From: an uncultured Ilumatobacter sp.
GTDB taxonomy: Bacteria > Actinomycetota > Acidimicrobiia > Acidimicrobiales > Ilumatobacteraceae
DNA: 64,000 bases
Direction: 5' to 3'
NCBI GenBank assembly: GCA_938091165.1
Contig: CALKNK010000016.1
Coordinates: forward strand, 62,001 to 126,000
Below the pieces are notes generated by a model. It had not been told where the DNA came from and did no database searches. It worked only from the letters and a program-made list of their open reading frames with translations. The translations under genes were made by a program, and so were the position numbers. Positions 43,901 through 53,460 of the stretch are shown piece by piece. The first letter of the stretch is position 1. Each line of letters starts with the position of its first letter.

Positions 43901-45166
43901 TCAAACAGGCGATGAAGGTGCTTGCGAATGGGACGCAGTAAGCCAAGCACAGACAAGCAAGCCGGCGGCAAGGGCCGCCCCAGCATTAGCGAGCAAATGG
44001 AACCCGAACGACTGCTTGACGAAGCCAGAACCGAACGCAGCGAGTGCTCCAGAGAGACTCATCATTAGATCCGATGTGCCCTGTACCTCAACCTTCGACT
44101 CGACGGGCACCGACGTCGTGAGGAGCGTAGACCCGCTGATCAAGCCAATGTTGAAACCCAATCCGAGGAGAAACAGACCGACGAACATCAGCCCAGGAAC
44201 ATACCCGGCGAGGACCGTCGCCAACGTTCCACAGCCGAGTACAACGGCACCAATCTGAATCGAACGGACTCGACCGATGCGTTCGACAGCGCGGCCCACA
44301 AACGGTGCCAGTCCGTACATGCCGACAATGTGTACGGCAATCACGAACGCCGACAAATCCGCATGATCGTGATCCTTCATATGCGGCGGGGTCATCGTCA
44401 TCACCCCGACCATCACCGCTTGCGAAATCGCCATCGCAATGAAGCCCAACTTCGCATTGGGCGACCGGGCGATCACACCGACAGATACGCGCACCTGCTT
44501 GATCGGACGCGTTCTAGTCGCTTTGGGGTCAATCCCGCCGATCACGGCGAGCGGATCCGGTCGAAGTCGCGTCCAAACCACCGCAGCAGCGACCAAGAAA
44601 AAGACAGTCGCAAAGACGAACGGCCCAATGAGTTCGTCAAGTCCCATGCTCTCAGCGGCTGCCCTTTCAAAGGGCGTTAGCAATGGGCCGAAGATCGCTC
44701 CAAGCGCGCCAATCCAGACGATCGCAGCGATTGCTGTTGCCTGGTTGCCCGGCTCAGCGAGATCTGCTGCAACGTACCGACCCTGCAAAGTTGAGGCCTG
44801 ACCAGCTCCAAACAACACCATTCCGACGACGAATAGGGGAAAGAATCTGAGCTGTCCGCCGCTGGCCGCTATCGCCGATCCAGCGGCACCGATCAGCAGC
44901 GCTACAACCATGCCCGGTCGCCGGCCGCGCCGCCGCATAAAAGCTGCCAGCGGCACCATCGAAATCGCAGCGCCTAGCGTGAACGATGCTGTCCCAATCC
45001 CCGCTAAACGATCTGAGCCAAGGAGATCACTCGCCAACAGAGTGACAACTGCAACCATGCCGGCAGTCGCAGCCTGGCCCGGCACCTGCGCCAACCGCAA
45101 AGAACTTAATGTTTGCCGCTGCAACTCCGCCCGGTCAGTGCGAGCCTGCTCCAGCGTCTCCGTCAT
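43901..45166 (-). CDS. MFS transporter
   Basis: A ~421-residue major-facilitator protein with about twelve helices. The loop motif between helices 2 and 3 reads FMRRRGRRPG, and a central cytoplasmic loop (RPIKQVRVS region) splits the halves. Resembles drug/metabolite exporters. ATG 45166 (M7 of the open frame) is a better start than 45184. Located 150 bp downstream of uvrA. Substrate unknown. Confidence 0.85.
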   Translation of the reverse strand: MTETLEQARTDRAELQRQTLSSLRLAQVPGQAATAGMVAVVTLLASDLLGSDRLAGIGTASFTLGAAISMVPLAAFMRRRGRRPGMVVALLIGAAGSAIAASGGQLRFFPLFVVGMVLFGAGQASTLQGRYVAADLAEPGNQATAIAAIVWIGALGAIFGPLLTPFERAAAESMGLDELIGPFVFATVFFLVAAAVVWTRLRPDPLAVIGGIDPKATRTRPIKQVRVSVGVIARSPNAKLGFIAMAISQAVMVGVMTMTPPHMKDHDHADLSAFVIAVHIVGMYGLAPFVGRAVERIGRVRSIQIGAVVLGCGTLATVLAGYVPGLMFVGLFLLGLGFNIGLISGSTLLTTSVPVESKVEVQGTSDLMMSLSGALAAFGSGFVKQSFGFHLLANAGAALAAGLLVCAWLTASHSQAPSSPV

Positions 45167-45316
45167 CACTGCAGCCTTCCACATACACGCTCACTCGCCC
45201 GGTCCCGTGCGATAGTGGGCAGCCCGCTGGGAGGGAACGGTCTCTTCGTGGCCAACCGCCGTGACCGAACACTGAAATACCCCCAACAGGACAGGAGAGC
45301 GTCATTGCGAGTCGGG

Positions 45317-48256
45317 TTAGGCCAGCAAGGCTTTGAGGTACTGCCCGGTGAAGGATGCATTGACCTTGGCGACGTCTTCAGGTGTTCCCTCGGCCACAAT
45401 TTGGCCGCCGCCGATGCCACCATTGGGGCCAAGGTCAATGATCCAGTCGGCGGTCTTGATGACGTCCAGATTGTGCTCAATGACCAGGACGGTATTGCCC
45501 TGGTCGACGAGACGCTGCAACACCGTCAGCAAGCGGCCGACATCCTCGAAGTGAAGGCCAGTGGTCGGTTCGTCGAGCAGGTAGATCGTGTGACCGGTTG
45601 ATCGCTTGGCCAACTCAGTTGCGAGCTTGACGCGCTGGGCCTCACCACCTGAAAGCGTCGGGGCCGACTGGCCGAGGCGGACATAACCAAGACCCACATC
45701 CATGAGAGTCTCCATGTAGCGGGCGATGCCGGGTTGGTTGGCAAAGAAGTCGACCGCCTCGGCAACCGGCATGTCGAGAACATCAGCAATGTTCTTACCC
45801 TTGAACTCAATGTCGAGTGTGTCACGGTTGAACCGAGCACCGTGGCAGACCTCGCACGGCACATACACGTCGGGCAGAAAGTTCATTTCGATCTTGATCG
45901 TGCCGTCACCCGAGCAGGCCTCGCAGCGCCCGCCCTTGACGTTGAAGCTGAACCGCCCGGGTTGGTAGCCGCGCACCTTGGACTCATTGGTCTGGGCAAA
46001 CAGCTTACGAATTTTGTCGAACACACCGGTGTAAGTTGCGGCGTTCGATCGCGGCGTTCGCCCAATCGGTGACTGATCCATGTCGATGACCTTGTCGAGG
46101 TGCTCAATGCCCATGATCTTCTTGTGCTTGCCCGACGGCGTCTTCGACTTGTAGATGTTCTGCATCAGGACAGGCAGAAGAATGTCGCGAACCAGCGACG
46201 ACTTGCCCGAACCAGAAACACCCGTGACAGCGACGAAGTTACCGAGCGGAATCTTGACATCTATGTTCGCCAGGTTGTGCTCGCGGGCACCAAGGATTGA
46301 CACCTCGCTTTTACCGAGCGGACGGCGTAACTGCGGCACCGGGATCTTTTTCTTGCCGCTCAGGTACTGACCCGTTATCGAGTTTTTTACTTTACCGATC
46401 CCCTTGACAGGCCCGGCGTAGACCACCTCGCCGCCGTGCTCGCCGGCGCCCGGACCAATGTCGATGATCCAATCGGCTTCGTTGATCGTGTCTTCGTCGT
46501 GCTCGACGACGATCACGGTGTTTCCAAGGTCACGAAGCCGCAGCAACGTATCGATGAGCCGACGATTGTCGCGCTGGTGCAACCCAATCGACGGCTCGTC
46601 GAGAACGTACAGCGTGCCCACAAGCCCCGACCCGATCTGCGATGCCAAACGGATGCGCTGCGCCTCACCACCAGCCAAGGTCCCAGCAGGACGAGAAAGC
46701 GTGAGGTAGTCGAGACCAACATCCAACAGAAACCCGAGGCGTTCGTTGATCTGCTTCATAACCCGCTCAGCGATCAATCGATCACGGTCGCTCAACTCCA
46801 ACGCTCCCAAGAACTTCGCGGAGTCTTCAATCGACATATCGCTGACTTCAGAGATGTTCTTGTCATTGATGGTGACTGCCAGCGAAGCTGGCTTAAGGCG
46901 GGCACCCCCGCACTTTGAGCAAGCAACCAGACGCATGTACCCCTCGTACTGCTCCCTTGCCCACTCGCTGTCACTGCCCTCATGCCGACGACGAATCCAG
47001 GGAATGACTCCCTCGTACTCAGTCGAATACGACCGTGAACGGCCGTACCGATTTTTGTACTTAACAGTCATCTTGCCCTTGACGCCGTGCAGAATCAGCT
47101 TCTGATGTTTCGTGCTGAGGGTGTGCCATGGCGCGTCGAGATCAATTTCGTTGACGTTGGCAACCGACTCAAGCATCCGCTTGAAGTACTGCGTGTGTGC
47201 ACTGCGCCACGGGGCAATCGCACCCTCGGAGATCGAGGCATCGACGTCAGGGATCACCAGTTCTGAGTCGACCTCGTAGGTCGTTCCCAACCCATCGCAG
47301 GTCGCACAAGCACCGTACGGAGAATTGAACGAGAAGTTCCGGTCGGCCGGCTCGTCATAGGACGTGCCGCAGACATCGCACGCTAGATGCTGGCTGAACG
47401 TGATCATCTCGGGCTCCGCGTCACGATGCACGATCTCGATCTCGGCGACGCCTTCGGCAAGGTTCAGTGCCTGCTCTAGCGAGTCGGTGAGACGACGATC
47501 GATACCTTCCTTCAGCACGAGTCGATCAACCACAATCTCGATTTTGTGGTTCTCATACTTGGCGAGGCGCTTATCGCGCTTGAGGAACTCATCGATATCG
47601 ACGGTCTCGCCGTCGATGCGCGCCCGGACATAGCCCTGGCCAGACAGATCTTCGAGCAACGTGTCGTACTCACCCTTGCGGCCGCGAACGACTGGTGCCA
47701 GCACCTGAAACCGCAAGCCGTCGTCCATCGCCACGATGCGATCGACAATCTGCTGCGGGGTCTGACGCTGTAGCCGAGTTCCGTCGTTCGGACAGTGTTG
47801 GATGCCAATCCGGGCGTAGAGAAGGCGAAGCGCGTTATAGACCTCGGTAATCGTGCCGACGGTGGACCGCGGATTGCGCGAACCTGACTTTTGATCGATT
47901 GAGATCGCTGGCGACAGCCCCTCGATCATGTCGACATCGGGCGGATCCATCTGCCCCAGGAATTGACGGGCATACGCACTCAGCGACTCGACGTAGCGGC
48001 GCTGCCCTTCGGCGTAGATCGTGTCGAAAGCGAGTGACGATTTGCCAGAACCCGAAAGCCCGGTAAAAACGACGAGCTTGTCACGAGGCATCTCCACGTT
48101 GACATTTTTGAGATTGTGCTCGCGTGCTCCGCGGACGATAATTTTCGGGGTTTCAGCGACTTTAGAGGCGGCACGCTTTTTTGGCGTTTGCGATTTCGGC
48201 GTAGCAGGAGTCCTCGCTGATTTTTGTGTTGCGGGGGCGTCAGAACGGGCGGCCAT
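45317..48256 (-). CDS. uvrA: Excinuclease ABC subunit A
   Basis: A 979-residue UvrA with two ABC ATPase halves (Walker A GLSGSGKS and GVSGSGKSS), two signature regions (LAGGEAQRI and LSGGEAQRV) and zinc fingers (CDVCG...CATCDG and CEACSGDG...CEVCHG). It finds bulky lesions with UvrB. A Lys/Ala/Pro-rich N-terminal extension of ~36 residues precedes the usual start. A LexA-box palindrome lies 34 bp upstream. It follows uvrB on the same strand. Confidence 0.97.
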   Translation of the reverse strand: MAARSDAPATQKSARTPATPKSQTPKKRAASKVAETPKIIVRGAREHNLKNVNVEMPRDKLVVFTGLSGSGKSSLAFDTIYAEGQRRYVESLSAYARQFLGQMDPPDVDMIEGLSPAISIDQKSGSRNPRSTVGTITEVYNALRLLYARIGIQHCPNDGTRLQRQTPQQIVDRIVAMDDGLRFQVLAPVVRGRKGEYDTLLEDLSGQGYVRARIDGETVDIDEFLKRDKRLAKYENHKIEIVVDRLVLKEGIDRRLTDSLEQALNLAEGVAEIEIVHRDAEPEMITFSQHLACDVCGTSYDEPADRNFSFNSPYGACATCDGLGTTYEVDSELVIPDVDASISEGAIAPWRSAHTQYFKRMLESVANVNEIDLDAPWHTLSTKHQKLILHGVKGKMTVKYKNRYGRSRSYSTEYEGVIPWIRRRHEGSDSEWAREQYEGYMRLVACSKCGGARLKPASLAVTINDKNISEVSDMSIEDSAKFLGALELSDRDRLIAERVMKQINERLGFLLDVGLDYLTLSRPAGTLAGGEAQRIRLASQIGSGLVGTLYVLDEPSIGLHQRDNRRLIDTLLRLRDLGNTVIVVEHDEDTINEADWIIDIGPGAGEHGGEVVYAGPVKGIGKVKNSITGQYLSGKKKIPVPQLRRPLGKSEVSILGAREHNLANIDVKIPLGNFVAVTGVSGSGKSSLVRDILLPVLMQNIYKSKTPSGKHKKIMGIEHLDKVIDMDQSPIGRTPRSNAATYTGVFDKIRKLFAQTNESKVRGYQPGRFSFNVKGGRCEACSGDGTIKIEMNFLPDVYVPCEVCHGARFNRDTLDIEFKGKNIADVLDMPVAEAVDFFANQPGIARYMETLMDVGLGYVRLGQSAPTLSGGEAQRVKLATELAKRSTGHTIYLLDEPTTGLHFEDVGRLLTVLQRLVDQGNTVLVIEHNLDVIKTADWIIDLGPNGGIGGGQIVAEGTPEDVAKVNASFTGQYLKALLA

Positions 48257-48289
48257 GCTCGCCTGACTCTACCCGCACGATCGCAGAGG

Positions 48290-48303
48290 CGAACACACGT
48301 TCA
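48290..48303. promoter_or_regulatory. LexA (SOS) box upstream of uvrA
   Basis: The motif CGAAC-ACAC-GTTCA matches the actinobacterial LexA consensus GAAC-N4-GTTC exactly in its core. It lies 34 bp upstream of the uvrA start, in the gap after uvrB, and would place uvrA under SOS control with its own promoter. Confidence 0.7.
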
Positions 48304-48368
48304 GCATCGTCCGTCACCGTGCAACTCAACCGGGCGCAGGAAGATTGAGTGCCCAGCACCATGTCGCT

Positions 48369-50510
48369 TCAGCCGGCGTCGCTGAGCTCGCGGGACAGCT
48401 CGCGGATCTCATCGCGGAGCTTGGCGGCGTACTCAAACTTCAGCTCTACCGATGCTTCTTGCATCTCCACTTCAAGCGTCTGGATGAGCCGTTGCAGTTC
48501 TTGCTGTGGCAAATTCTTGAGCTCTCGCTGTACTTTGTCACGCTCACGCTGGCGACGTTTATCTTTGCCCGGAACGGGCGTCTGCGATTCAGGTCGAAGC
48601 ATCGACAAGATGTCGCCGACGGCTTTGCGAATCGTCTGAGGATCAATCCCATGTTTTTCGTTAAAAGCGAGCTGGACTTTGCGGCGCCGCTGTGTTTCTT
48701 CGATTGCCCTCGTCATCGAGTCGGTTACTCGGTCGGCGTACATCACGACTTCACCTGACACATTGCGAGCAGCCCGACCCATCATCTGTATCAATGATGT
48801 CTCGGACCGAAGGAACCCCTCCTTGTCCGCATCAAGGATGCAAATCAACGACACCTCCGGCAAGTCAAGGCCCTCACGCAAGAGGTTGATGCCAATGAGG
48901 ACGTCGAACTCGCCAAGCCGCAACGCTCTAATGATCTCAATGCGCTGAATCGTGTCGATGTTGCTGTGCAGGTACCGAACCTTCATACCCTGTTCGAGCA
49001 GGTAGTCCGTGAGATCCTCGGCCATTTTCTTGGTCAGAGTGGTGACGAGTACACGTTCATCGTTGGCGACGCGCCCTTCCACCATTTCCATCAGATCGTC
49101 GATCTGCCCTTTGGTCGGCCTAATGACAACTTCCGGGTCAACGAGGCCGGTCGGTCGAATGATCTGCTCAACGACCTTGCTGGACACGCGCAGTTCGTAC
49201 TGACTCGGTGTGGCCGACAGGAAGATGCATTGGTTAACGCGCCCGAGCACTTCTTCGAACGTGAGCGGCCGGTTGTCGCGCGCCGAGGGCAGGCGAAATC
49301 CATGCTCAACGAGCATGTCTTTGCGGCTGCGGTCACCGGCAAATTGTCCATGGAGTTGGGGTACAGCGACGTGGCTTTCGTCAACCACAAGGAGATAGTC
49401 GTCGGGAAAATAGTCAAGCAACGTGAATGGGGGCTCGCCGTATTCACGGCCATCAATGTGCATCGAGTAATTCTCGATGCCGTTGCAGTAGCCGAGCTCA
49501 CTCATCATCTCAAGGTCGTACGACGTTCGCATCCGGAGCCGCTGCGCTTCGAGCAGTTTGTCAGACTCCTCAAATTCCTTAAGTCGAACCTGAAGCTCAT
49601 GTTCGATCTTACCCATCGCCCGCGTCATGCGCTCGTTGCCAGTGACATAGTGGGTCGCCGGAAAGACGTGAGCGCGTTCCAACTCACGCAGATTCTCACC
49701 CGTCAGAGGATCAATCATGGTAATGCGGTCGACAGTGTCGCCGAACATCTCGATCCGCAGCACGTTCTCCTCGTACGCCGGGTGGACCTCAATCGTGTCG
49801 CCACGCACCCGAAAATTGCCACGGCCAAGTGTCATGTCGTTGCGGTCGTACTGCATGTCGACAAGGCGGCGCAGAATGTTGCGCATGTCGTAGTCGATAC
49901 CGACATTCAGGTCGAGCAAGTTGCCTTTGTACTCCTCAGGGTTGCCCATGCCGTAAATGCACGAGACCGAGGCAACGACAATGACATCCTTGCGGGTGAG
50001 GAGCGCCGCAGTGGTCGAGTGGCGCAGCCGCTCGATGTCATCGTTGACTGAGCTGTCTTTCTCGATAAACGTGTCGCTGCTCGGAATGTACGCCTCGGGC
50101 TGGTAGTAGTCGTAATAAGAGACGAAGTATTCGACGCGGTTGTGCGGGAAGAACTCGCGCATCTCTTGCGCCAACTGCGCAGCAAGCGATTTGTTCGGCG
50201 CAAGGATCAGCGTGGGGCGCTGTGACTGCTCAATGGTCCAGGCAATGGTTGCCGACTTACCCGACCCGGTGATCCCGAGCAAGGTCTGGAACCGCTCGCC
50301 TGCATCGAGGCCAGCGGACAATGCCTTGATCGCCTGCGGCTGCGCTCCTGCGGGATCCCAATCTGACACCACCTGGAAACGCTTCTCATTGCCGGTGTCG
50401 TAGTTGGTGAAAGAACTTGACGCTGCAATCAGTTCTTGCTCCGGCGACTGATCCGGCACGCTGGCATCCGGCGTGATGACGCAAGCATCCGTGTCGATCG
50501 TTTCGGTCAC
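48369..50510 (-). CDS. uvrB: Excinuclease ABC subunit B
   Basis: A 713-residue UvrB helicase-like protein with Walker A GITGSGKS, the beta-hairpin YYDYYQPEAY, the DEAD-like DESHV, and the C-terminal UVR domain (ELKFEYAAKLRDEI). It loads onto DNA with UvrA and recruits UvrC. It starts at GTG 50510; a ~40-residue N-terminal extension precedes the core. A LexA box sits 25 bp upstream. Confidence 0.96.
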   Translation of the reverse strand: MTETIDTDACVITPDASVPDQSPEQELIAASSSFTNYDTGNEKRFQVVSDWDPAGAQPQAIKALSAGLDAGERFQTLLGITGSGKSATIAWTIEQSQRPTLILAPNKSLAAQLAQEMREFFPHNRVEYFVSYYDYYQPEAYIPSSDTFIEKDSSVNDDIERLRHSTTAALLTRKDVIVVASVSCIYGMGNPEEYKGNLLDLNVGIDYDMRNILRRLVDMQYDRNDMTLGRGNFRVRGDTIEVHPAYEENVLRIEMFGDTVDRITMIDPLTGENLRELERAHVFPATHYVTGNERMTRAMGKIEHELQVRLKEFEESDKLLEAQRLRMRTSYDLEMMSELGYCNGIENYSMHIDGREYGEPPFTLLDYFPDDYLLVVDESHVAVPQLHGQFAGDRSRKDMLVEHGFRLPSARDNRPLTFEEVLGRVNQCIFLSATPSQYELRVSSKVVEQIIRPTGLVDPEVVIRPTKGQIDDLMEMVEGRVANDERVLVTTLTKKMAEDLTDYLLEQGMKVRYLHSNIDTIQRIEIIRALRLGEFDVLIGINLLREGLDLPEVSLICILDADKEGFLRSETSLIQMMGRAARNVSGEVVMYADRVTDSMTRAIEETQRRRKVQLAFNEKHGIDPQTIRKAVGDILSMLRPESQTPVPGKDKRRQRERDKVQRELKNLPQQELQRLIQTLEVEMQEASVELKFEYAAKLRDEIRELSRELSDAG

Positions 50511-50534
50511 CGGAGCAGTCTAGCCTTCTCCTAA

Positions 50535-50548
50535 CGAACACTCGTTCG
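50535..50548. promoter_or_regulatory. LexA (SOS) box upstream of uvrB
   Basis: CGAAC-ACTC-GTTCG is a perfect palindrome in its arms and matches the actinobacterial LexA consensus. It lies 25 bp before the uvrB GTG, in the gap after the CNNM gene. With the uvrA site it supports coordinated SOS induction of excision repair. Confidence 0.8.
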
Positions 50549-50564
50549 CCGTCGTTTTCGTTGT

Positions 50565-51893
50565 TCAACCGTTGAGCGTGACGCGCAGCGTGGCGATGGC
50601 GTAACCATCCATCTCGATGACAGTGAAGTCGCCGAGGGCGGTACGGACGCTGTCGCCTGCCGCTGGGATCTCATCAAGCGCATCAATGACATATCCAGCG
50701 ACGGTCTGCCAATCTCCCTCGGGCATCGCAACACCAGTGCAGTCCTCAAACTGGTCAGGCCGCAGGGTGCCATTAACTCGCCAGCTACCGTCCGCGTTCT
50801 GGGCGCAGTCATTGAGACGGTCGTCAGACTCATCATCAAAGTCGCCGATCAGTTCCTCGAAAACATCTTCCAGTGTGACGAGGCCGACGACCACGCCGTG
50901 CTCGTCAACTGCGACCGAAATGTGCTTGCGCTCGGAGCGCATCTCAACGAGGAGGTCCTCGAGCCGATGATGCTCTGGAGTGACCATGAGTGGACGGATC
51001 ATCGATCGCGCCGAGGTGGTCGCCCACACACCGTTCTCAAGGCGCAAGAGATCCTTGGCGTGAATGAACCCGAGGCAGTGATCGAGATCTTTTTCATGAA
51101 TCACAATGCGGGTTCTACCCGTGCGATGCGCCTCAGCGGCAACCTCAGCAGCAGTTGCTTCCGCTGGCATCGACACTATGTCGCGCCGCACCGTCATCGC
51201 GTCTGCGGCAGTCAGACCCGACAGTTCAAGCGACCGCGTCAGCAGTTGATGATCCTCGGCCTTGATATCGCCGTGACCTGCCGACTCGTTGAGAAGGAGG
51301 ATGAGGTCCGTCGGCGAGTGTGCCATCGCCCGTTCGTCTTGCGGTTCAACACCGACCAATCGAACAACAACGTTTGCAACAGAGTTCAGGAACCAGATAA
51401 TCGGCTGGAAGACACGGACGAATGCCCTAAACGGCCGAGCTAGAAGAAGAGATGAGCGTTCTGGATCAGAAATTGCCCACGACTTCGGAGCCATCTCGCC
51501 AACGACCATATGCAGGAAGACAACCAACGACAGGCCGAGCGTGAACCCGATCACATGTAACGCAGTCTCTGACAAGGAGATCAACTCTCCAAGTACCGCT
51601 TCGACAATGTGCGCGATAGCGGGTTCGGCCACGGCTCCTAAACCAAGCGAGCACATCGTGATTCCAAGTTGCGCACCGGCGAGCATCAGTGTCAGCTCGC
51701 GGATACCGGCCAACGCAGACACCGCACGCTTATCACCATCTGCGGCAAGCTGCTCGATGCGTGAACGGCGTGCTGCCAACAGTGCAAACTCAGCAGCAAC
51801 GAAGAAACCATTGAGCGTCAGCAGCACGGCAGCCAAACCAAGAGCACCCCACTGCACGCTGAAGGCCGACTCCGCAACTTCCGCGGCAATCAT
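50565..51893 (-). CDS. CNNM/CorC-type hemolysin-family membrane protein
   Basis: A 442-residue protein with a DUF21 membrane domain (three to four helices, residues ~15-190), two CBS domains (~210-330) and a C-terminal CorC_HlyC domain. The family is implicated in Mg2+ or other divalent-cation export. Its GNG-type motif reads TLNGFFVAAEFALLAARRSR. Its start overlaps the stop of the paralogous upstream gene by 4 bp. Confidence 0.88.
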   Translation of the reverse strand: MIAAEVAESAFSVQWGALGLAAVLLTLNGFFVAAEFALLAARRSRIEQLAADGDKRAVSALAGIRELTLMLAGAQLGITMCSLGLGAVAEPAIAHIVEAVLGELISLSETALHVIGFTLGLSLVVFLHMVVGEMAPKSWAISDPERSSLLLARPFRAFVRVFQPIIWFLNSVANVVVRLVGVEPQDERAMAHSPTDLILLLNESAGHGDIKAEDHQLLTRSLELSGLTAADAMTVRRDIVSMPAEATAAEVAAEAHRTGRTRIVIHEKDLDHCLGFIHAKDLLRLENGVWATTSARSMIRPLMVTPEHHRLEDLLVEMRSERKHISVAVDEHGVVVGLVTLEDVFEELIGDFDDESDDRLNDCAQNADGSWRVNGTLRPDQFEDCTGVAMPEGDWQTVAGYVIDALDEIPAAGDSVRTALGDFTVIEMDGYAIATLRVTLNG

Positions 51894-53308
51894 CGATCGT
51901 CCTTCGGCGAGGTGGCGTCATAAAGATTAGAGATACCGTCACCACCGTCTTCGTTGTGCACAACGCCCGCATTCGGGTCGCGCCGAAGCAACATTTGCGT
52001 GATCGCAAACTCCTCGACTTCGAGAACCTCAAGCCGAACTCCATCGACAACGACGGCGTCGCCGACCTCACCGATTCGCTCAAGTCTTTCGAGCATGAGG
52101 CCCGCCACAGTGTCGTATTCGCCGTCTGGCAGAGAAAATCCGGTGTAGCGCTCGATCTCATCAGGGCGCGACGTCGCAGCGATCGACCAGACCGCTGGTT
52201 CAACTTCGACGTACTCCCTCAGCACGGCTGGGTCGTACTCATCTTGGATTTCGCCGACAAGTTCTTCGACGAGATCCTCGAGCGTGACAACACCAGCGGG
52301 CGCACCGTACTCATCGATGACCACAGCCATCTCCGTCGAGTGCGACTGCAGATCCCGTAGCACGACGTTCAACCCGGCAGCCTCAGGAACGACCAGGACG
52401 TCGTGCAACAGTTCTCCGATCGGAGTTTCGTCATATGAATCTCGCGCTACCCCAAGGAGATCCTTTGCATGCACGAGGCCCGAGACCTTGCCGTCGTCAT
52501 CAACGACTGGAAACCGGGAGTGATGCGATGCCATCCGATCGCGGAGGTCAGCTGCGGTTGCATCTGCATCAATTGTCACGACTCGGTTCCATGGGACCAT
52601 CGCATCCGATGCTTCGAGATCCCCAAAGTCGATGGCGCGCTCAAGCAACGACGCTTGCGACCCAGTGAGCTGACCACTCTCAGCAGATGAGTCGACAATA
52701 AAGTCCAACTCATCAGTTGACACGGACCCGTGGAGCTCCTCGACCGGTTGGATACCGAGCATTCGGAGCAAACGGTTAGCCGAACCATCGAATAATTTGA
52801 CCAGTGGACTGGTAACGCGCATGAAGACAAGCGTTGATCCGGCCAGGCTCCGAGCGACAGGCTCGGGCTTAGCGATAGCGAGGTTCTTGGGTGCCAGTTC
52901 ACCGAAGACCATCTGCGCTACCGTTGCGAAGACGAAGGCCAACACCAGGGCGATGCCAATGCGTGCCGACTCGCCGACCCCGATCGCTTCGAGGACCGGA
53001 CGAAGGGCACCTGCAATTGCCGGTTCCGCGATGAAACCCAAAACCAACGACGTGACCGTAATGCCCAACTGTGCGCCCGACAGCATGAAGCTCAGGCGTT
53101 TGTGTACCTGAAGTGCTCGCTTGGACTTGCGGTCACCGCGGTCAGCTGCTTCGACGAACTTGGTGCGCCGAGAAGCAACATACGCGAACTCAGCAGCAAC
53201 GAAGTATCCGTTGGCGGCAATCAACAAGACGGCGCCCACCAGCCCAAGAGCGATGGTCATCAGTGCGGTGAACCCGGACTGGGAGGGTGCTGAGCAGCAG
53301 TCGAGCAA
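51890..53308 (-). CDS. CNNM/CorC-type hemolysin-family membrane protein (paralogue)
   Basis: A 472-residue paralogue of the downstream gene with the same DUF21-CBS-CorC layout. Marks are AANGYFVAAEFAYVASRRTK in the first helix region and GAPAGVVTLEDLVEELVGEI in the CBS pair, quoted here as AANGYFVAAEF and GVVTLEDLVEEL. An in-frame ATG at 53260 (M17) is an alternative start nearer the first helix. Tandem copies suggest a heteromeric ion transporter. Confidence 0.88.
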   Translation of the reverse strand: MLDCCSAPSQSGFTALMTIALGLVGAVLLIAANGYFVAAEFAYVASRRTKFVEAADRGDRKSKRALQVHKRLSFMLSGAQLGITVTSLVLGFIAEPAIAGALRPVLEAIGVGESARIGIALVLAFVFATVAQMVFGELAPKNLAIAKPEPVARSLAGSTLVFMRVTSPLVKLFDGSANRLLRMLGIQPVEELHGSVSTDELDFIVDSSAESGQLTGSQASLLERAIDFGDLEASDAMVPWNRVVTIDADATAADLRDRMASHHSRFPVVDDDGKVSGLVHAKDLLGVARDSYDETPIGELLHDVLVVPEAAGLNVVLRDLQSHSTEMAVVIDEYGAPAGVVTLEDLVEELVGEIQDEYDPAVLREYVEVEPAVWSIAATSRPDEIERYTGFSLPDGEYDTVAGLMLERLERIGEVGDAVVVDGVRLEVLEVEEFAITQMLLRRDPNAGVVHNEDGGDGISNLYDATSPKDDR

Positions 53309-53460
53309 CTACCCAGGCTGGGTTGGTCTTCGTCGGACATGAGTAAGAGAATGATACCCAATGTGAGAGCGCGCTCCGTCGTTCAATGCACCGACATCGA
53401 TTTCAGACAACTCGGGCACAGACGCCACGCCACTGGGAAAGACGGGCTATGTTGCTCGGC

